Shown: in pieces, positions 48,698 through 60,819 of the stretch
Layout of the letters: each line of letters starts with the position of its first letter
Position numbering within the stretch: the first letter of the stretch is position 1
NCBI GenBank assembly: GCA_033439265.1
Contig: JAVTVX010000019.1
Span: 6,703,501 to 6,767,500 of the forward strand
DNA from: Dillenia suffruticosa
Lineage: Eukaryota > Streptophyta > Magnoliopsida > Dilleniales > Dilleniaceae
Direction of reading: 5' to 3'
DNA: 64,000 nt
Translations under genes and position numbers: made by a program
Notes under the pieces: model-generated
What the model was told of the DNA's origin: nothing
Seen by the model: only the letters and a program-made list of their open reading frames with translations
Databases searched by the model: none

Positions 48698-48740
48698 TTA
48701 CGATCAAATTTGGGTTATCTTAGCGTTCATCTGTTTGGTT
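48222..48740 (+). repeat. Tandem pair of a SINE-like unit
   Basis: Two units of about 255 bp (from 48222 and 48476) share GGAAGAGAATGATT, TTGTTGAGCC, a TTGAATTNNAA B-box-like region, AGATTAGTCGGAGC-type 3' words and the flank CAAATTTGGGTTATCTTAG. The second unit carries a (TA)n expansion (about 48658-48695). They look like a duplicated SINE plus flank. Confidence 0.5.
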
Positions 48741-50409
48741 GCAGGCAAATACTAGAAAAGAAATGTATGACTGGGGGAGTTTCGATTTTTTGGAGTATGT
48801 TTCTTCAAAATATGTCCTAATGTTGCAAAAGTGTTTTTAAAAAGATTAGATGAGTAAAGAATAGATTAGATGTGTGTAAATTTTACAAACTATATTTTTA
48901 AGAATTTTATATCTCTGGGTGAATAGATAAAATGATTATATCTCTCTCTAAAATTATACATATTAGTTTTCTTTCTTTAAAAATTTAATATAGTTTTAAT
49001 TTTTATTTTGGTTTTCTTTTTTCTTTTTTCTTACTTAAAACTGACCAATTTAATTTGAACTTTTCTACAAGTTATTTTCTCTCTCTTTAACAATAATTTT
49101 AGGTTATTTTCTCCTCTAAAACTAAATACAAAAATTTCCCTCTTCAAAAATTAAATTATATAAAATTTAATCTCTCTAAAAGTATTGTTTTTGAACTTTC
49201 TAACAAATATTAAATTTAATTTTTTTTTAAAAAAAATATGAAGGCATTAATTTTCTCTTTAAAAAATCAATTTCGTTTATATTTTCTCTCTAAATGTATT
49301 GGTTTTGAACTTTTTTCTTTTAAAAAATATAAATATAAGTTTTCTATCTATAAAACTTGAATTTATTTAAAATCTCTCTCTGTAAATAAATTAAAAGACA
49401 CTGGTTCCAATTTTTCCCTAGATAAAAAAAATAAAATTATTTTTTTCTATAAAATTTAACATATTAATTTAGTTTGTTATTTTAATTTGAGAGATGTAAT
49501 ACTTGTAACCCTGTCAAATGTTGGAATACCCCAATTTTGTAATGTTTTTAATTTTTTAATAATATATACAAATTAAATTCTATATATTAAATACAGGGAA
49601 ATAAGATAAAAGTCATCTTTTAGCCCATCAAATGCTACCTTGAGAAATAAAAGGAAAGTAACAAGTTGGAAATTTTCCTATTCTACTACATGAGAAAACT
49701 TGATTGGGAAGAAATAGATAACATGGTATTTAAATATAGGAATTGAATAATCTAAAAAAAAATCATAATATAGGAATTGTTGAAATATTTTTCAAAATAA
49801 ATAGGTTTTTTTTTTTCTCTCTTACGGTGCACTTTCAAATGGAAAATTCTAAAATAGAGTCGATACCCCTTAAATAGGATCCCTGTAGACCCTCAAATCG
49901 AGTTAATCAGAGTATAGTTCTGAATATCAGTAGTGAGAATAAAAAAAAATGACCAATCCTAAAATTTGATATCAAAACTCAGTTTATTATTATTGTATAT
50001 TTTCCAAAATAATAAAGAAAAGGCAAACATGGTCTTCGCATCAGTTTCTTTTCCTGGGAAACATTTTAGATAGAGTCAGCTTTCTACTTGAATTTCAATT
50101 CCAGTTCATTTGCCAGAATATCCTATAGGAATCATGGTGAGAGATTCGCATTTTGACCTGGGCATGACAGCTCGGGCGGGCCTGGCTGTGTAGTAGGCAA
50201 GCAACATAATGCAGGCTATTGAATTCAAATACCCCTTTTTTTTGCCTCTCTCTCCCAAGCATGTTCTTTTTATTCCTCTCTCTTGATTCATAAACCAAAT
50301 GCTTGCTGTGCCTAGGACATGGAAGTTCTTGGTTCAATGGGGGAAGTAGCTAAATGTGAAGATACTTGAAAGAAAACTATGTTCTACCTACACATCAATA
50401 ACTTATTTA

Positions 50410-50459
<50 letters not shown>

Positions 50460-50936
50460 GCGAGGTGCCATGATACAAATCTCGCCCCATTCCCTAAATT
50501 ATTACGAAGAAGAAATCATGATTCACCCTCCATCTTATATTATAATTTTAATCTCCTGTATTATATTATAAGTAATCGAAATATTTTAATATAATAAATT
50601 AATTAATATTTATTTAAAAATTTTATATTTTTTATATTTATAAAATTTTTATATTTAATGAATTATTTATTTATTTAATTATAATTATAATTTTTATATT
50701 ATTTGTCTTATAATTAATAATTAAATATTTAATCATTTTAGATTTTTATTATAAAAAAAAACTATTTTATTATTTCATAAAATAATTATTATTTATATTA
50801 AAATTTTATATTTTTTATATTTATATATTTATCCATATTTTTCATTTTTGTATCCCTATATAAGTATGTGTCCCTGTATTAATTTTGTCTGTTTCCATTT
50901 TCGTTTTGGTTTCGTGCAACTTAGCTCTACACCAAT
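48741..50936. other. AT-rich intergenic stretch with (GA)n microsatellite
   Basis: No gene was recognised. It includes a SINE-tail-like piece at about 49855-49950 (TCGAGTTAATCAGAG, then a run of A), runs of TTTTCTCTCTAAAA-like words at 48940-49400, and a perfect (GA)n tract at about 50415-50452. Confidence 0.5.
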
Positions 50937-51083
50937 GAGACATGTACGCAAATGACTCACCAAAAATTTTTTTTTTTAAAAAATAACTCCAACCGAAAAA
51001 TATTTCCCCAAATAACCCGAATTTGTCGGGAGTTGGAGACGCGACACACTGTGTCGCGTCTCTAACCCGCGACAACCCAAAGT

Positions 51084-51120
<37 letters not shown>

Positions 51121-51647
51121 TCCGCGGGGGGGAGGGAGAGAGGGGAGGAGAGCGGCGGGGGCGGAGGGGGGAGGGAGGAGCGCGGCGAGGGGAAAGAGAG
51201 AGAGAGGAGGACCGCGGCGGAGTGCGGAGGGGGGAGGGAGGGAGAGAGAGAGGGGAGAGGGCCGCGGAGGGGGGAGGGAGAGAGAGAGGAGGGCCGCGGG
51301 GGGGCGGAGGGGGGACTCTCCCTCCCCCCCGCCCCGCGGCCCTCCCTCTCTCTCTCCCTCCCCCTCCGCCCCCGCTGTGTCTCTCTCCTCCCCCCTCCGC
51401 CCCCCGCGGCCCTCCCCCCCGCCCTGCGGCCCTCCCTCTCTCTCCCTCCCCCTCCGCGGCCCTCTCCCCTCTCTCTCTCCCTCCCTCCCCCCTCTGCACA
51501 CCGCCGCGGTCCTCCCCTCTCTCTCCTTCCCCCCGCCGCCCTCCTCCCTCCCCCCTCCACCCCCGTCGCTCTCCTCCCCTCTCTCCCTCCCCCTCAATTG
51601 GGGTTGTTTTAAAATTTTTTTTTATGGGTCATTTGCGTACATGTCTC
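50937..51647. mobile_element. Mutator-like MITE with 10-bp target site duplication
   Basis: The ends are inverted copies: GAGACATGTACGCAAATGAC at the left and its complement at the right. The flanks are CTACACCAAT (50927-50936) and CTATACCAAT (51648-51657), a 10-bp duplication with one mismatch; 9-10 bp duplications are the mark of Mutator-like elements. Inside are a near-palindrome with arms GAGACGCGACAC and GTGTCGCGTCTC (51036-51062) and about 480 bp of GA/GC-rich sequence followed by its complement-like CT/GC half. There is no protein-coding capacity. Confidence 0.85.
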
Positions 51648-51755
51648 CTATACCAATAGCATTTTTTCTTTTAACGTCAACTATCATTCTCTAATCACAT
51701 ACTTTGATTACTTTTAAAGAGCTCTCTGAGACAACAATTTGCTGAATCTTTTTCT

Positions 51756-52768
51756 TTGCCTCTAGCTATCCAATCTTTCAAGGCCGTGTCATATGATAAA
51801 ATGATCATAACCTCGTCTTTCTCCAGGTCACTTCTACTCATAATAGTCATATTCTCGTCACATTACTCCATCAGTGACAAATCATTTGATTACCTAGAAT
51901 CAAATCTCTTAACTTCATGGACAAACAGCGCCTTCGCTCCTTATTATGTTAACTTTACTGCTGGATCAACAGTCGGATCCATTCTTTTGAGAGGAAGCTT
52001 TGGTCCTCGACATGCTTGTGGCTTCTTCTTCAATGGAAGCTGTGACACCTATCTCTTTGTCATCTTCATTGTTCAGACCAACAGTGCTTCTTACATCACC
52101 ATGCCCTCTATAGGATTCCGACAAGAAGTCTAGTTTGCCAACGAGACAGGCCAGTTAGACTTGAGACTCAGCTCTGCAAGACGTTGATGAAACACTAGTG
52201 TAGTCCACTAATACATCTGCCAAGTAATTTGCAGACTTGAATTTGACTAAGACGGGAAATCTCATGCTTTTTTATGAGAACGACACAACTATTGGGCAGT
52301 CTTTTGACTATCCAACGGAGGCGTTGGTTCTAGGGCAGAGTTTGGTGATTAGGAACTACCTAACTGCAAGTGTTCCAAATAGAAATTGGACTTATGGACT
52401 GTATTCTCTGTCGATAACAAGTTAAAGACTTTTTGTTTACGATGGTTTAGGGCAAGTAAAGAAGTCTTGGAGAAATAGATCTTTCCCAAAAACCAAGCTT
52501 TTTCGCTGGACTGGAAATTTCGATGAAAGATCATCTTTGACAGAGCGAGAGGATTTGCCTATCTACATGAAGATTGCAGGCAGAAAATAATTCACAGACC
52601 AAGCCTCAAAAATCCTTTTGGATGAGAGTATTAGTTGGATTTTGGATTGTCTAAGTCGATCGACAGGGATCAAAGCCAAGTAATGATAGCCATGAGAGGG
52701 ACACCGGGGTATCTACCTCCTGAATGGTTGAACTTATCATTACCCAAAATGTTGATGTTGGTAAAATA
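51756..52768 (+). pseudogene. S-domain (G-type lectin) receptor-like kinase, internally deleted
   Basis: A signal peptide (SLLLIIVIFSS, likely start 51801) leads into a bulb-type lectin region: VNFTAGSTVGSILLRGSFGP, CGFFFNGSCDTYLF and TNSASYITMPSIGF. A stop at 52132 and a frameshift follow. The lectin continues (LTKTGNLMLFYENDT, SFDYPTEALVLGQSL). At about 52424 it passes directly into kinase subdomain V (RLFVYDG), then FAYLHEDCRQKIIH, and FGLSKSIDRDQSQV with GTPGYLPPEWL. The PAN region, membrane segment and ATP-binding N-lobe are missing. The catalytic HxDxKxxN loop is damaged (HRPSLK). Such kinases (SD2-5-like) act at the plasma membrane. This copy cannot. The copia LTR starts 17 bp after its end. 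Confidence 0.85.
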
Positions 52769-52784
52769 TGTCTACAAGGGACTT

Positions 52785-53201
52785 TGTACTGCTAATGAAA
52801 TATTTGAATTTATTTTAAATATAAAAATTAGGGATAATGGTATCCATTATCCCTACATCCCCAACTTCTCAATAACTTTTTCCTTTCTCTGAGAAACTGC
52901 GTGATTGATCTCACATGAATTGAGAGAATTCTTTTGAGAGAGAAGAAAAATCCAACACATTTTGGTTGAGCGTGAGAGTATTAAAAAAATTTCAAGTAAA
53001 AAATTTTCTTCTATCCTTTTGATCACTGGATTATGGGTTGAGACGTCGTAATATAGTGGTGGTGGTTCAATTTTGTAATCACTATCCTAATCGAGTGATT
53101 TGTTTGAGAAATTTCACAATTCGAATTTCGGAGACCTACACATCGAAATACAACTTGAAAAATTTTGATCCATTTACTTTTGTGAATTCTACGCTTCTAC
53201 A
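52785..53201 (+). repeat. Left (5') LTR of the copia element
   Basis: It aligns with 63559-64000 over CTAATGAAATATTT, CATCCCCAACTTCTCAATAA, AAATCCAACACATTTTGGTT and GAGATTT-like words. Likely ends are TGTACTGC and CTTCTACA. The right copy has an extra run of ACTACCC units. The exact start is uncertain by a few bases. Confidence 0.8.
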
Positions 53202-53221
53202 TTTTAAAATAAATATAATAT

Positions 53222-53233
53222 TGATATCAGAGT
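53222..53233 (+). other. Primer-binding site of the copia element (mutated)
   Basis: TTGATATCAGAG matches the initiator-Met-type TGGTATCAGAG with a G-to-A change. It lies about 20 bp inside the inferred LTR end. Confidence 0.6.
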
Positions 53234-53514
53234 ATATTTAGATTTATTTAAAAAATTTTCAAAATTTTTTGAATAAAAAATATGTAGAGTAAAATTTAAG
53301 ATTTAAATCATGAATGATTTTCGTGAATTCGATATACATGAGATTACCCATGACCCAAGAATCATAAATATAATTTTTGTTGAATTTTTAGACCCCTCTA
53401 AGGTTATGAAATTGTTGGTTAAAGTTTCCAACCACGCATAGTGACCATGAATATTTGATCTTAGATCTATCGAGTTTAAAGACGAATTGATATATGAAAA
53501 TAGTTCATAAATGT

Positions 53515-54315
53515 TGGGGAACACGCAAGCATCTTGAAGTTGTCAAAAAGGTCATCAATTCTAGGTAGGGGTTACTTGTTCTTAACGGTGACTCTATTTA
53601 GTTTTTGGTAATCAGTGCATAACCTAAAAATATTATCTTTCTTCTTCACAAATAGGATAGGTGCACCCCTAGGGGAGGAGCTTAGCTAGATGAGTCCCTT
53701 ATCCAGTAATTATTGGAGTTGTACTTTCAATTCTTTCAATTCTGCAGGTGCCATTCTATAAGGTGAAATGGAGATGGATGTTGTGTCGAGGAGTAGATCA
53801 ATGGTAAAATCAAACTCCTGATCTAGAGATAAACTAGACAATGTTTCCAAGAAAACATCTGAAAACTTATTCACTACTGGAATGTCATTTAGAGTAGAAC
53901 TCTCCATAGTTGTATCGATGATATGTGATAGATATGTTTCACATACTTTATTTATTTATTTTTAGTTACATAGCAAATTGAACCCTGAATCTCAGGGTTG
54001 AGGGAGGGGAATTGTGATCGTTAGACTGTTCTCTTGGGAACCTTCACATCATTTTTACACCAACCTATGAGCTTCTAATACCGAGATTACACAAGTCGGT
54101 ATTACTCGGTGTTCACTAGCAAAGAAAAATGCTTGGCATCGCAATTTTCTAAATTCTACTTCCTTATTAAAACAATTTACGGATGCTCGATGAAAGTGTA
54201 ACCAATCCATTCCTAGAATAACATCAAGATCTCTTATCTCTAATGGAATAACAATCCATTTTGCCTTCCCGCACATCACAATTTTTGTATACTGCACTTC
54301 TAACCAACTACTCAC
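53515..54315 (-). pseudogene. gypsy 2 protease end and reverse transcriptase start (broken)
   Basis: DLDVILGMDWLHFHRASVNC (about 54230) marks the protease/RT junction. After stops come YRMAPAELKELKVQLQ (about 53715-53760) and [12 protein letters not shown] (about 53520-53560). The polymerase active-site segment and everything after it are missing, so the break is a truncation rather than point decay alone. Confidence 0.8.
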
Positions 54316-54639
54316 CTAAATGTGTAATCACCAATTACACTTTCTCAAGTGAGGTCAAGGGTCTTTCAACATACCTAACAAAGCTTGTACTATCAAATGA
54401 GTTATTGGATCCCATGTCAATAGTATGTGGGTATCAATACCAAAGATTTTCATTATGCCTATTAACATAAACCATCAAGTGATTATGAGTCAAACCTTAT
54501 GATACACATTCCATATATGAATCCTATAATATTGCATCAAGTCATATATAAATATTAACCATAATAAATATTCTCCCAGAATAATCATCACTTCCAATAT
54601 CATGTAACATCAATAATGTTTTTTAAATCAATAAATTTA

Positions 54640-56010
54640 TATTTAACCAAATTTACTTGTAACAATATCGAGATTGTTTTGTGGCTCTTTGTTATTCATT
54701 GTATAGATTTTAGTTTGGGCTCGAGATTGAGCATGTTGGGGATTGGTAGTCATGATATTGCTTCTTATCCCCATCTTTGAAGTACTGTTGGAGGGAGGTG
54801 TAGATGTGGTGGCTGGCCCACCCATAGAGCCATTAGGAAGATCGCAGTATTGTTGACTTCCTTGCCCTTTCAAACCCAGTTTGGGGCAAGCATTTTGGAG
54901 ATGGCTCTCTTCTCCACAATGGTAGCACTTCCTTGGCTTATTGCAAGGTCCAAAATGGAATTTCTTGCAATTCTTAAAAAGATCTTACTTGTTTGCCACC
55001 GACTTAGTTCTAGACATTGCACTAGTATTTGTAGCACCTCTTTTGAAAAAGTGTTGGTCTTGGGGAAGGCTCACGGATCGTGTGACGGAGGCACCACTAT
55101 AAGAACTTGTACTTTTGTTTTTCTTAAAACTTTGAGCTGAAGTGGACTCAGATATCCTTTTCCTTCCATAAGCTTCTCTAATCTTCCTCTTTCTTTGACC
55201 ATCTTCCTATCTCTGAAGGCTAATTGTAAGACAACTTTGAACGTATGTGCCTCAATAATCAATATTTTTTCTCTAATACTCAAATTTAGCCATTTTTCAA
55301 GCTTAGAGTATAAATATTTTTAGGAGATCATAAGCTCTCAGACAAAAAAAGATAACTCTCTTAACTAAGTTTCTACTTTGCCACCGACTTATTCCCTTGT
55401 CTAAGATAGAAAAATTCATTTCTCTTTAAATTCTGATAAAATCTAGTGTAGTATTATTTATCAAACTTTTGAAAAAATTCACTCCACGTGATGGGGGTAG
55501 AGGATCTCCTCTTCAAGTTCTTTCACCATGTGTGGGCACTCTTATCAAGCAACATTACCACCACCATGAGTTTCATCTCATCCTCCAATCTTATATCAAC
55601 TATGGTTTCTTATACTCTATTGATCAAATTCTTTGTCACTGTAGCATCACTAGTGCCCGAGAAGTATCACTAGTGCCTAAGAAGATCTCACAGCCAAGTT
55701 GTCTTGCTTTTTTTATCAACTTGGAAAACTCAATTGTTTGATAGGTAGTTGATGCAACTATTGCCGGAGGAGGAACTACTGATATTAGAAGAGTATTTGG
55801 TGTGGTGGTAGTGTTTGATAGAGAAGGAGTTGGCATTTGAGATTAGGTTTGGGTTTGGAATTGAGAACTATATTTGCTTTACCATTCCATACACTTTTGC
55901 AAGGCTGTAAGCAGCGATGAAGGGATTTTAGATGGAGTAACCGATGGTTCAGGTGCACTAGAAGGAGGAGCACCAGAAGATGATGCATTCTCGTACTCAA
56001 AAGAAGAAAT
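54640..56010 (-). pseudogene. gypsy 2 gag (broken)
   Basis: The N-terminal Ser/Pro/Thr-rich part (SSGAPPSSAPEPSVTPSK) and FSKLIKKARQLGCEIFLGTS are followed by pieces of the gag core in several frames. An intact CX2CX4HX4C zinc knuckle (CYHCGEESHLQNAC, about 54890-54935) follows, ending in a Ser/Thr-rich tail. Stops and frameshifts are frequent. Confidence 0.75.
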
Positions 56011-56271
56011 ATCAGTCAAAATTCTTGTTCTTCAAACAGAACCATTGCATTTTACAAAAAAAGAAAACTAATTTTAGTTCACTAAATTGGATAAACTAAT
56101 AATGCACTTATTTCTAAATATGACTACATTTCATAAGATCCATAGGAGGCTTTTGAATCTTTTCAAAATATTTACAAAATGTAGAAATCTTTAAAAACAT
56201 TTGAAAATATTTGAAAATATTTGGAAATATTTAAAAATACTTGAAAATATTTTATAAATATCAAAAATTTA

Positions 56272-56283
56272 TCTCTGATACCA
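56272..56283 (-). other. Primer-binding site of gypsy 2
   Basis: The minus strand reads TGGTATCAGAGA, 7 bases from the LTR start, the same layout as in gypsy 1. Confidence 0.85.
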
Positions 56284-56290
56284 ATAGAAT

Positions 56291-58740
56291 TGTTACGCCC
56301 TGATTCTCGGGTCCTAACATACGACAATCAATGCGTGATTTAGAAATATATGCAATGATCAGCACATACCCCAAAATCTCACAAGGTTGTGAAAATACCT
56401 TTTTTCGAAGTTTAAGAAATTCAACACACCAAATATTTAATAATTCAAAATATAAGTTTCAATTTTAGAAAAATATATATGTATAATATGTTACATGAAT
56501 AGTTTTAAAATATGATTTTTAAAACATAAGTTTCAACTTTTAAAATACCCTCCGATAGGTTTGTCTACATATTTTAGAAAAATCTACAAATTGAGAAAGA
56601 CAAATACTAATGGTTGGTCTAGGAAGGCTTTCTCCTTGACTTGTTCTAACTAGCAATAGAGTGGCTTCTATTTTTATATTTTCTCTGAAAAGAATTAAAT
56701 TAAAAATATGAATATAAAATATTTAGTAAGTGGAGTACAATATCATAATTATGTAAAAAAATGAATGGTGAGTGTAGGAGTGTCAAACAATAATTTCAAA
56801 ATCATATTTATGTTTCAACAAAAATATCATGTAGTGAAGAACACACTTTTTAACAAGAGCCATGATTTCAAGAAACCCCAAGATATCGCAAGGTTATGAA
56901 AATACATTTTTCCAAATTTAAGAAGTTCAACACACTAAATATTTAATATTTCAAAATATAAGTTTCAATTTTAGAAAAATATATATGTAAAATATGTTAC
57001 ATGAATAGTTTTAAAATGATTTTTAAAATATAAGTTTCAACTTTTAAAATACCCTCCGATGAGTTGGTTTACATATTTTAGAAAAATCTACAAATTGAGA
57101 AGAACTAATACCGACAGTTAGTCCAGGAAGGCTTTCTCCTCGATTGGTTCTAGCTAGAAGTAGACTGGCTTCTATCTCTATATGTTCTCTGAAAAAAATT
57201 AAAATAAGGATGTGATTATAAAATATTTAATAAGTGGAGTATAATAGTATAGTTGTGTAAGAAAATGAGTGGTGAGTGTAGGAGTGTTAAACAATAATTT
57301 CAAAATCATATTTCTATTTCAACAAAAAAATAATGTAGTTAAGAATATACTTTTCAGCAAGAGTCATGATTGCAATAAATACAAATGAGTATCCAATATA
57401 CAATTTTTCAAAACCAAATGGTTTGCCTAAATGATCTTTCCTACCAAAGGCCTGGCTTGGACTAATGGTGGAACCGTCAAGGCGTTTTCAATTATTATCT
57501 ATCATAAACAACAATCCCAACCTTGTCGTTAGATCGGGACATCCAAGGTGGTGCAAGCAACTTAGGTCAAAGGGATAAAAGACGCATTTCCTAGACTCGA
57601 CTACCTCATTGTCTAAAAAGAATAAAACTCTCACCATATTGCCCCGTTAGCCCACACCATGTAGGGAATGACTATAGCCATTAATAGGGGGTTCAGACTT
57701 ATACCTCAATCCAATAATATAACATTTCACAAACTAACATAATATTTGTCATAAAAATTCAACAATTTCTCAAATTCACATTTCACCAGCAATATTCACT
57801 TGGAAATATAGCATAACATAAGATATATTTTCAAGTGCATAAATTTTATAACTCAAATTTAAATATTTTTATGATCAGTCCACATTCACAAAACATTATA
57901 TAAAATCCATTTAAGAAAATCATTTAAAAAATTAAGAGAAAATATTTTCTCATTCACAAATATAACAATCCATTCAAACTTGTTAGGGTGGGTAATCTCT
58001 TCCAAATTTCTCTACAACAAAAATCCTGCCTCATTTAGCTTTGTCCAACTCTTAAGAAATATTATCAGGTAACCAAAATTATCAATATAATTGAATCAAA
58101 CCAACCCAAAATTCCTAACATTCAATATCTATTTTTCTTTCACTTAATGTAACTTTAAGTTCTCCAAATCTAAATGGATAAATAGGAAATCAAAATAAAG
58201 ATTTGGAATAGTAAGATTATAATATCTTAATTTTATCTTCAAAGGATCCTTCCGATTTGAATTACACAAAACTCTTGTTTCTCTCCTATTGTAACAGCGC
58301 TAGATCCTCAAACTCTTATTCAAAATCAAAATTTGAATTTAATGTTGGGAAGTTGGATGGATAGTTTATAACTTTTGATCTTGAGTTTTAGTGATAAATT
58401 GATTGAGTTTTGGAAGAGAGAGAGCTCAATAGTGGGTTTTGAGTTTCTTGACTCTCATAGGTTATAATGTCTTATTTCTACTTTTATTCTTAAACTTATT
58501 TCCAATATTTGCTAAGTGACCCTCTCACATTTCTAAATCACATTTCTTAATCATATCCTCTTGGATTATTATTCTAAATGTCAACCCTATGAACTTAAAT
58601 ACTTGAAATTATATTTTGTTGAGAAAATATGTTTAGTGATGAGTAAGAGAAGTTGGAATGAAAAATGCAAAATTTATGAGAAATAAATTAAAAATATTAA
58701 AATTTTGGAATATTCAAAAACGGAGGTATAATATAAATTG
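56291..58740 (-). repeat. Single remaining LTR of gypsy 2
   Basis: It begins TGTTACGCCCTGATTC on the plus strand. It shares general layout with the gypsy 1 LTR (cassette TATAGCCATTAA near 57670, a CTCTCACC-like patch, a GA patch near 58420) but little exact sequence. The far end is not fixed; the boundary given is approximate. Confidence 0.5.
56368..57378 (-). repeat. 505-bp tandem duplication inside the gypsy 2 LTR
   Basis: The segment starting ACCCCAAAATCTCACAAGG at 56368 recurs from 56875 (ACCCCAAGATATCGCAAGG). Both copies contain CAACACAC, AAAATATATATGTA, ATACCCTCCGAT, GAAGGCTTTCTCC and TGAGTGTAGGAGTGT in the same order, with scattered differences. Confidence 0.85.
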
Positions 58741-59433
58741 TATAATATATAATTAAAGAGATTAAATAGTATGGTGGTAATAAACTTTTTGAAGACCCCT
58801 TAGACCAAGTTTCAAATCTCCAAGTCCACAAGTGGAAATCGAGAGGAAATGTTCAAATCTTTCACGACCAAATGTTCAAATCTTTCACGACCAAGGACTG
58901 GGAAAAGATGGTCTCCAACATTACAAGTGTACTAACATGTGTTGTTGGAGGGTACTGAGAGGTTCCAATATTGTAGGTGAACATCGAGAGGTAAATGGAA
59001 TGTGTACCAAGAAGATTCACAATATACCTAGAAACTATCAACTTCACAAGTATCGAGAGTTATATGGAACTGAAAAGTATATGGGAATTGTAAAACAATT
59101 GATATACCGACAGGTTCCCATTTATAGTGCAATAGATGTTTACTGAGAGATAAACATATACCAAGAGATTTAGTATAAATGCTTCAACTCCAAGAGGTGA
59201 TTAGAAAGGTTGTATTGATAGGTAGCAATGTATTGAGAGATAGTAATAGTCAAGATGAAAATAAATCTACACAATCACCATGACTAGGAAGTCAAAATTT
59301 GAAGAAATAGTCTACCAAGTTAAAGCTCTACCAAGCATTGAGCATAAATCAAATTCAATCGAGTACTGAACACTTTAATAACTGAATACTTAAAAATTAA
59401 AAACTTAAAAACCGAGAGCTTAAGAAAATTCCA
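58741..59433 (+). other. Unassigned segment, probably copia leader/gag
   Basis: No clear protein homology. A 23-bp unit starting AAATGTTCAAATC is repeated exactly at 58847-58869 and 58870-58892, and CCAAGAGAT/CGAGAGGT words recur. Confidence 0.35.
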
Positions 59434-60600
59434 ATGCAACCCAAGGGACAAAATTTCACATTTAATTTTAAATTAATTATTCTTCCATATTTACAGAATA
59501 TAGAAATCTCAAATAATCATTTTAGTGCCGACATCACAACAGGAGTTTCTTGGTGTTACACTTTATCTTTTGGAAACTCTTCAGTTTCTATTTATCATGA
59601 TAGTTTTTTTATTTGTATTGGTTTTGTCCATGATAAACTGTATGTACTGGATGCTATTTCGTTTAATAGTAATTATTATTTTTCTTATATTATCTTTACA
59701 TCTAATTGTATTGGCGATAATATAAATATATGCTATAGTAGATTTGGACATATAGAGCAAAAGAGGATGAACTAGTTAGCAGTAAGTGATCTATTGGACC
59801 TGCTAACCAGGATCGAGTTTCTCGTATGTGAGTTTTGCCTATCCGGCAAAATTACAAGAAAACCATTTGATAAGATAATAAGAGTTGAGATTCCATTGCA
59901 ATTGATCAACTTCGATATTTGTGGCCTTATGAACATGTGAACCCGAAATTGAGTTGTCTACTTTATTACATTCATAAATGATTATCTGCATTTCAATTAC
60001 GTCTATTTAATCATGCATAAATTTGAGATATTAGAATGTTTCAGGAGATTTATTAGCGAAGTTAAAAATTAGTTATACTTGAGAGTGAAGACTCTCAAAA
60101 TCGATTTGGAATGCGAATATTTATTTAAACAATTTAAAGAGCTCTGTTTCAAAAATGATATTACGAGATAACTGATTATTCCCACTATTCTTTAGCAGAA
60201 TGGAGTAATCAAGAGAAAGAACAAGATTTTGTTGGAAATGATGAAATCTATTATAATGCAAGTCAATTTGCCCATCTCCCATTGGAAGATGTTTTATTGA
60301 CTGCAACCTACGTTTTCAACCGTATTCCATCAAAATCCGTAGTTAGTACCCTATATGAGCTTTAAACAAGGAAGCAAGCTAACCTTAACCACTTGAAACT
60401 ATAGGGATGTGCCATGTATATTCACGATTTCTGGCATCCACACGACAAGTTGGGCCTGCAAGAAAAGAAGTATATTTTTATAAAATATTCAGAATACTCC
60501 AAGAGGTATATGTTCTTAGGTGAGTATACATATGACACTATCATTAAGATTGAATCTCGATACCATGTTCCTGAAGAATAATTTTTCTAAAAGAGATGAA
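59434..60600 (+). pseudogene. copia pre-integrase and integrase region (broken)
   Basis: HDKLYVLD and CYSRFGHIEQKRM mark the pre-integrase zinc-binding region. Then come CEFCLSGKITRKPFDK, LINFDICGLMN (first catalytic Asp region), QNGVIKRKNKILLEMM (where the Glu should be; it reads Lys), LPISHW and GCAMYIHDFWHPHDKLG. Many stops lie between the pieces. Confidence 0.75.
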
Positions 60601-60819
60601 ATCGATCGATACTTTACCTTTTATGAGACGGATGAGTTTAGTGGCTCAGTTGAGTCCAATGATGGGATCCAAGAATCCATTGTAGATTAGGTCCTAGTAG
60701 TAGTGATCTATCCAGGGGTGAAGATGTTTTCCCTTTATATAGGAGTAGTCAAGAACATGTACCTAAATGTCATTTCCCGATTGAGGGTGAGATCATCATT
60801 GTGACTCCTGAGAATAATG

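Larger units (their letters stand above)
53515..58740 (-). mobile_element. Truncated Ty3/gypsy element 2, nested in the copia element
   Basis: On the minus strand, from right to left, come an LTR (from 56291), a primer site, gag with zinc knuckle, protease end and the N-terminal part of reverse transcriptase, which stops near 53520. The rest of pol and the second LTR are absent. The family is related to, but clearly distinct from, gypsy 1. Both share the 7-base ATTCTAT spacer between LTR and primer site. The right boundary of its LTR is not resolved and is placed roughly where copia-like sequence resumes. Confidence 0.7.

Noticed and set aside
50842-51694. Long Gly/Arg- and Ser/Pro-rich open frames
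   Set aside because: They are products of the GA/CT core of the Mutator-like MITE, open in five frames at once.
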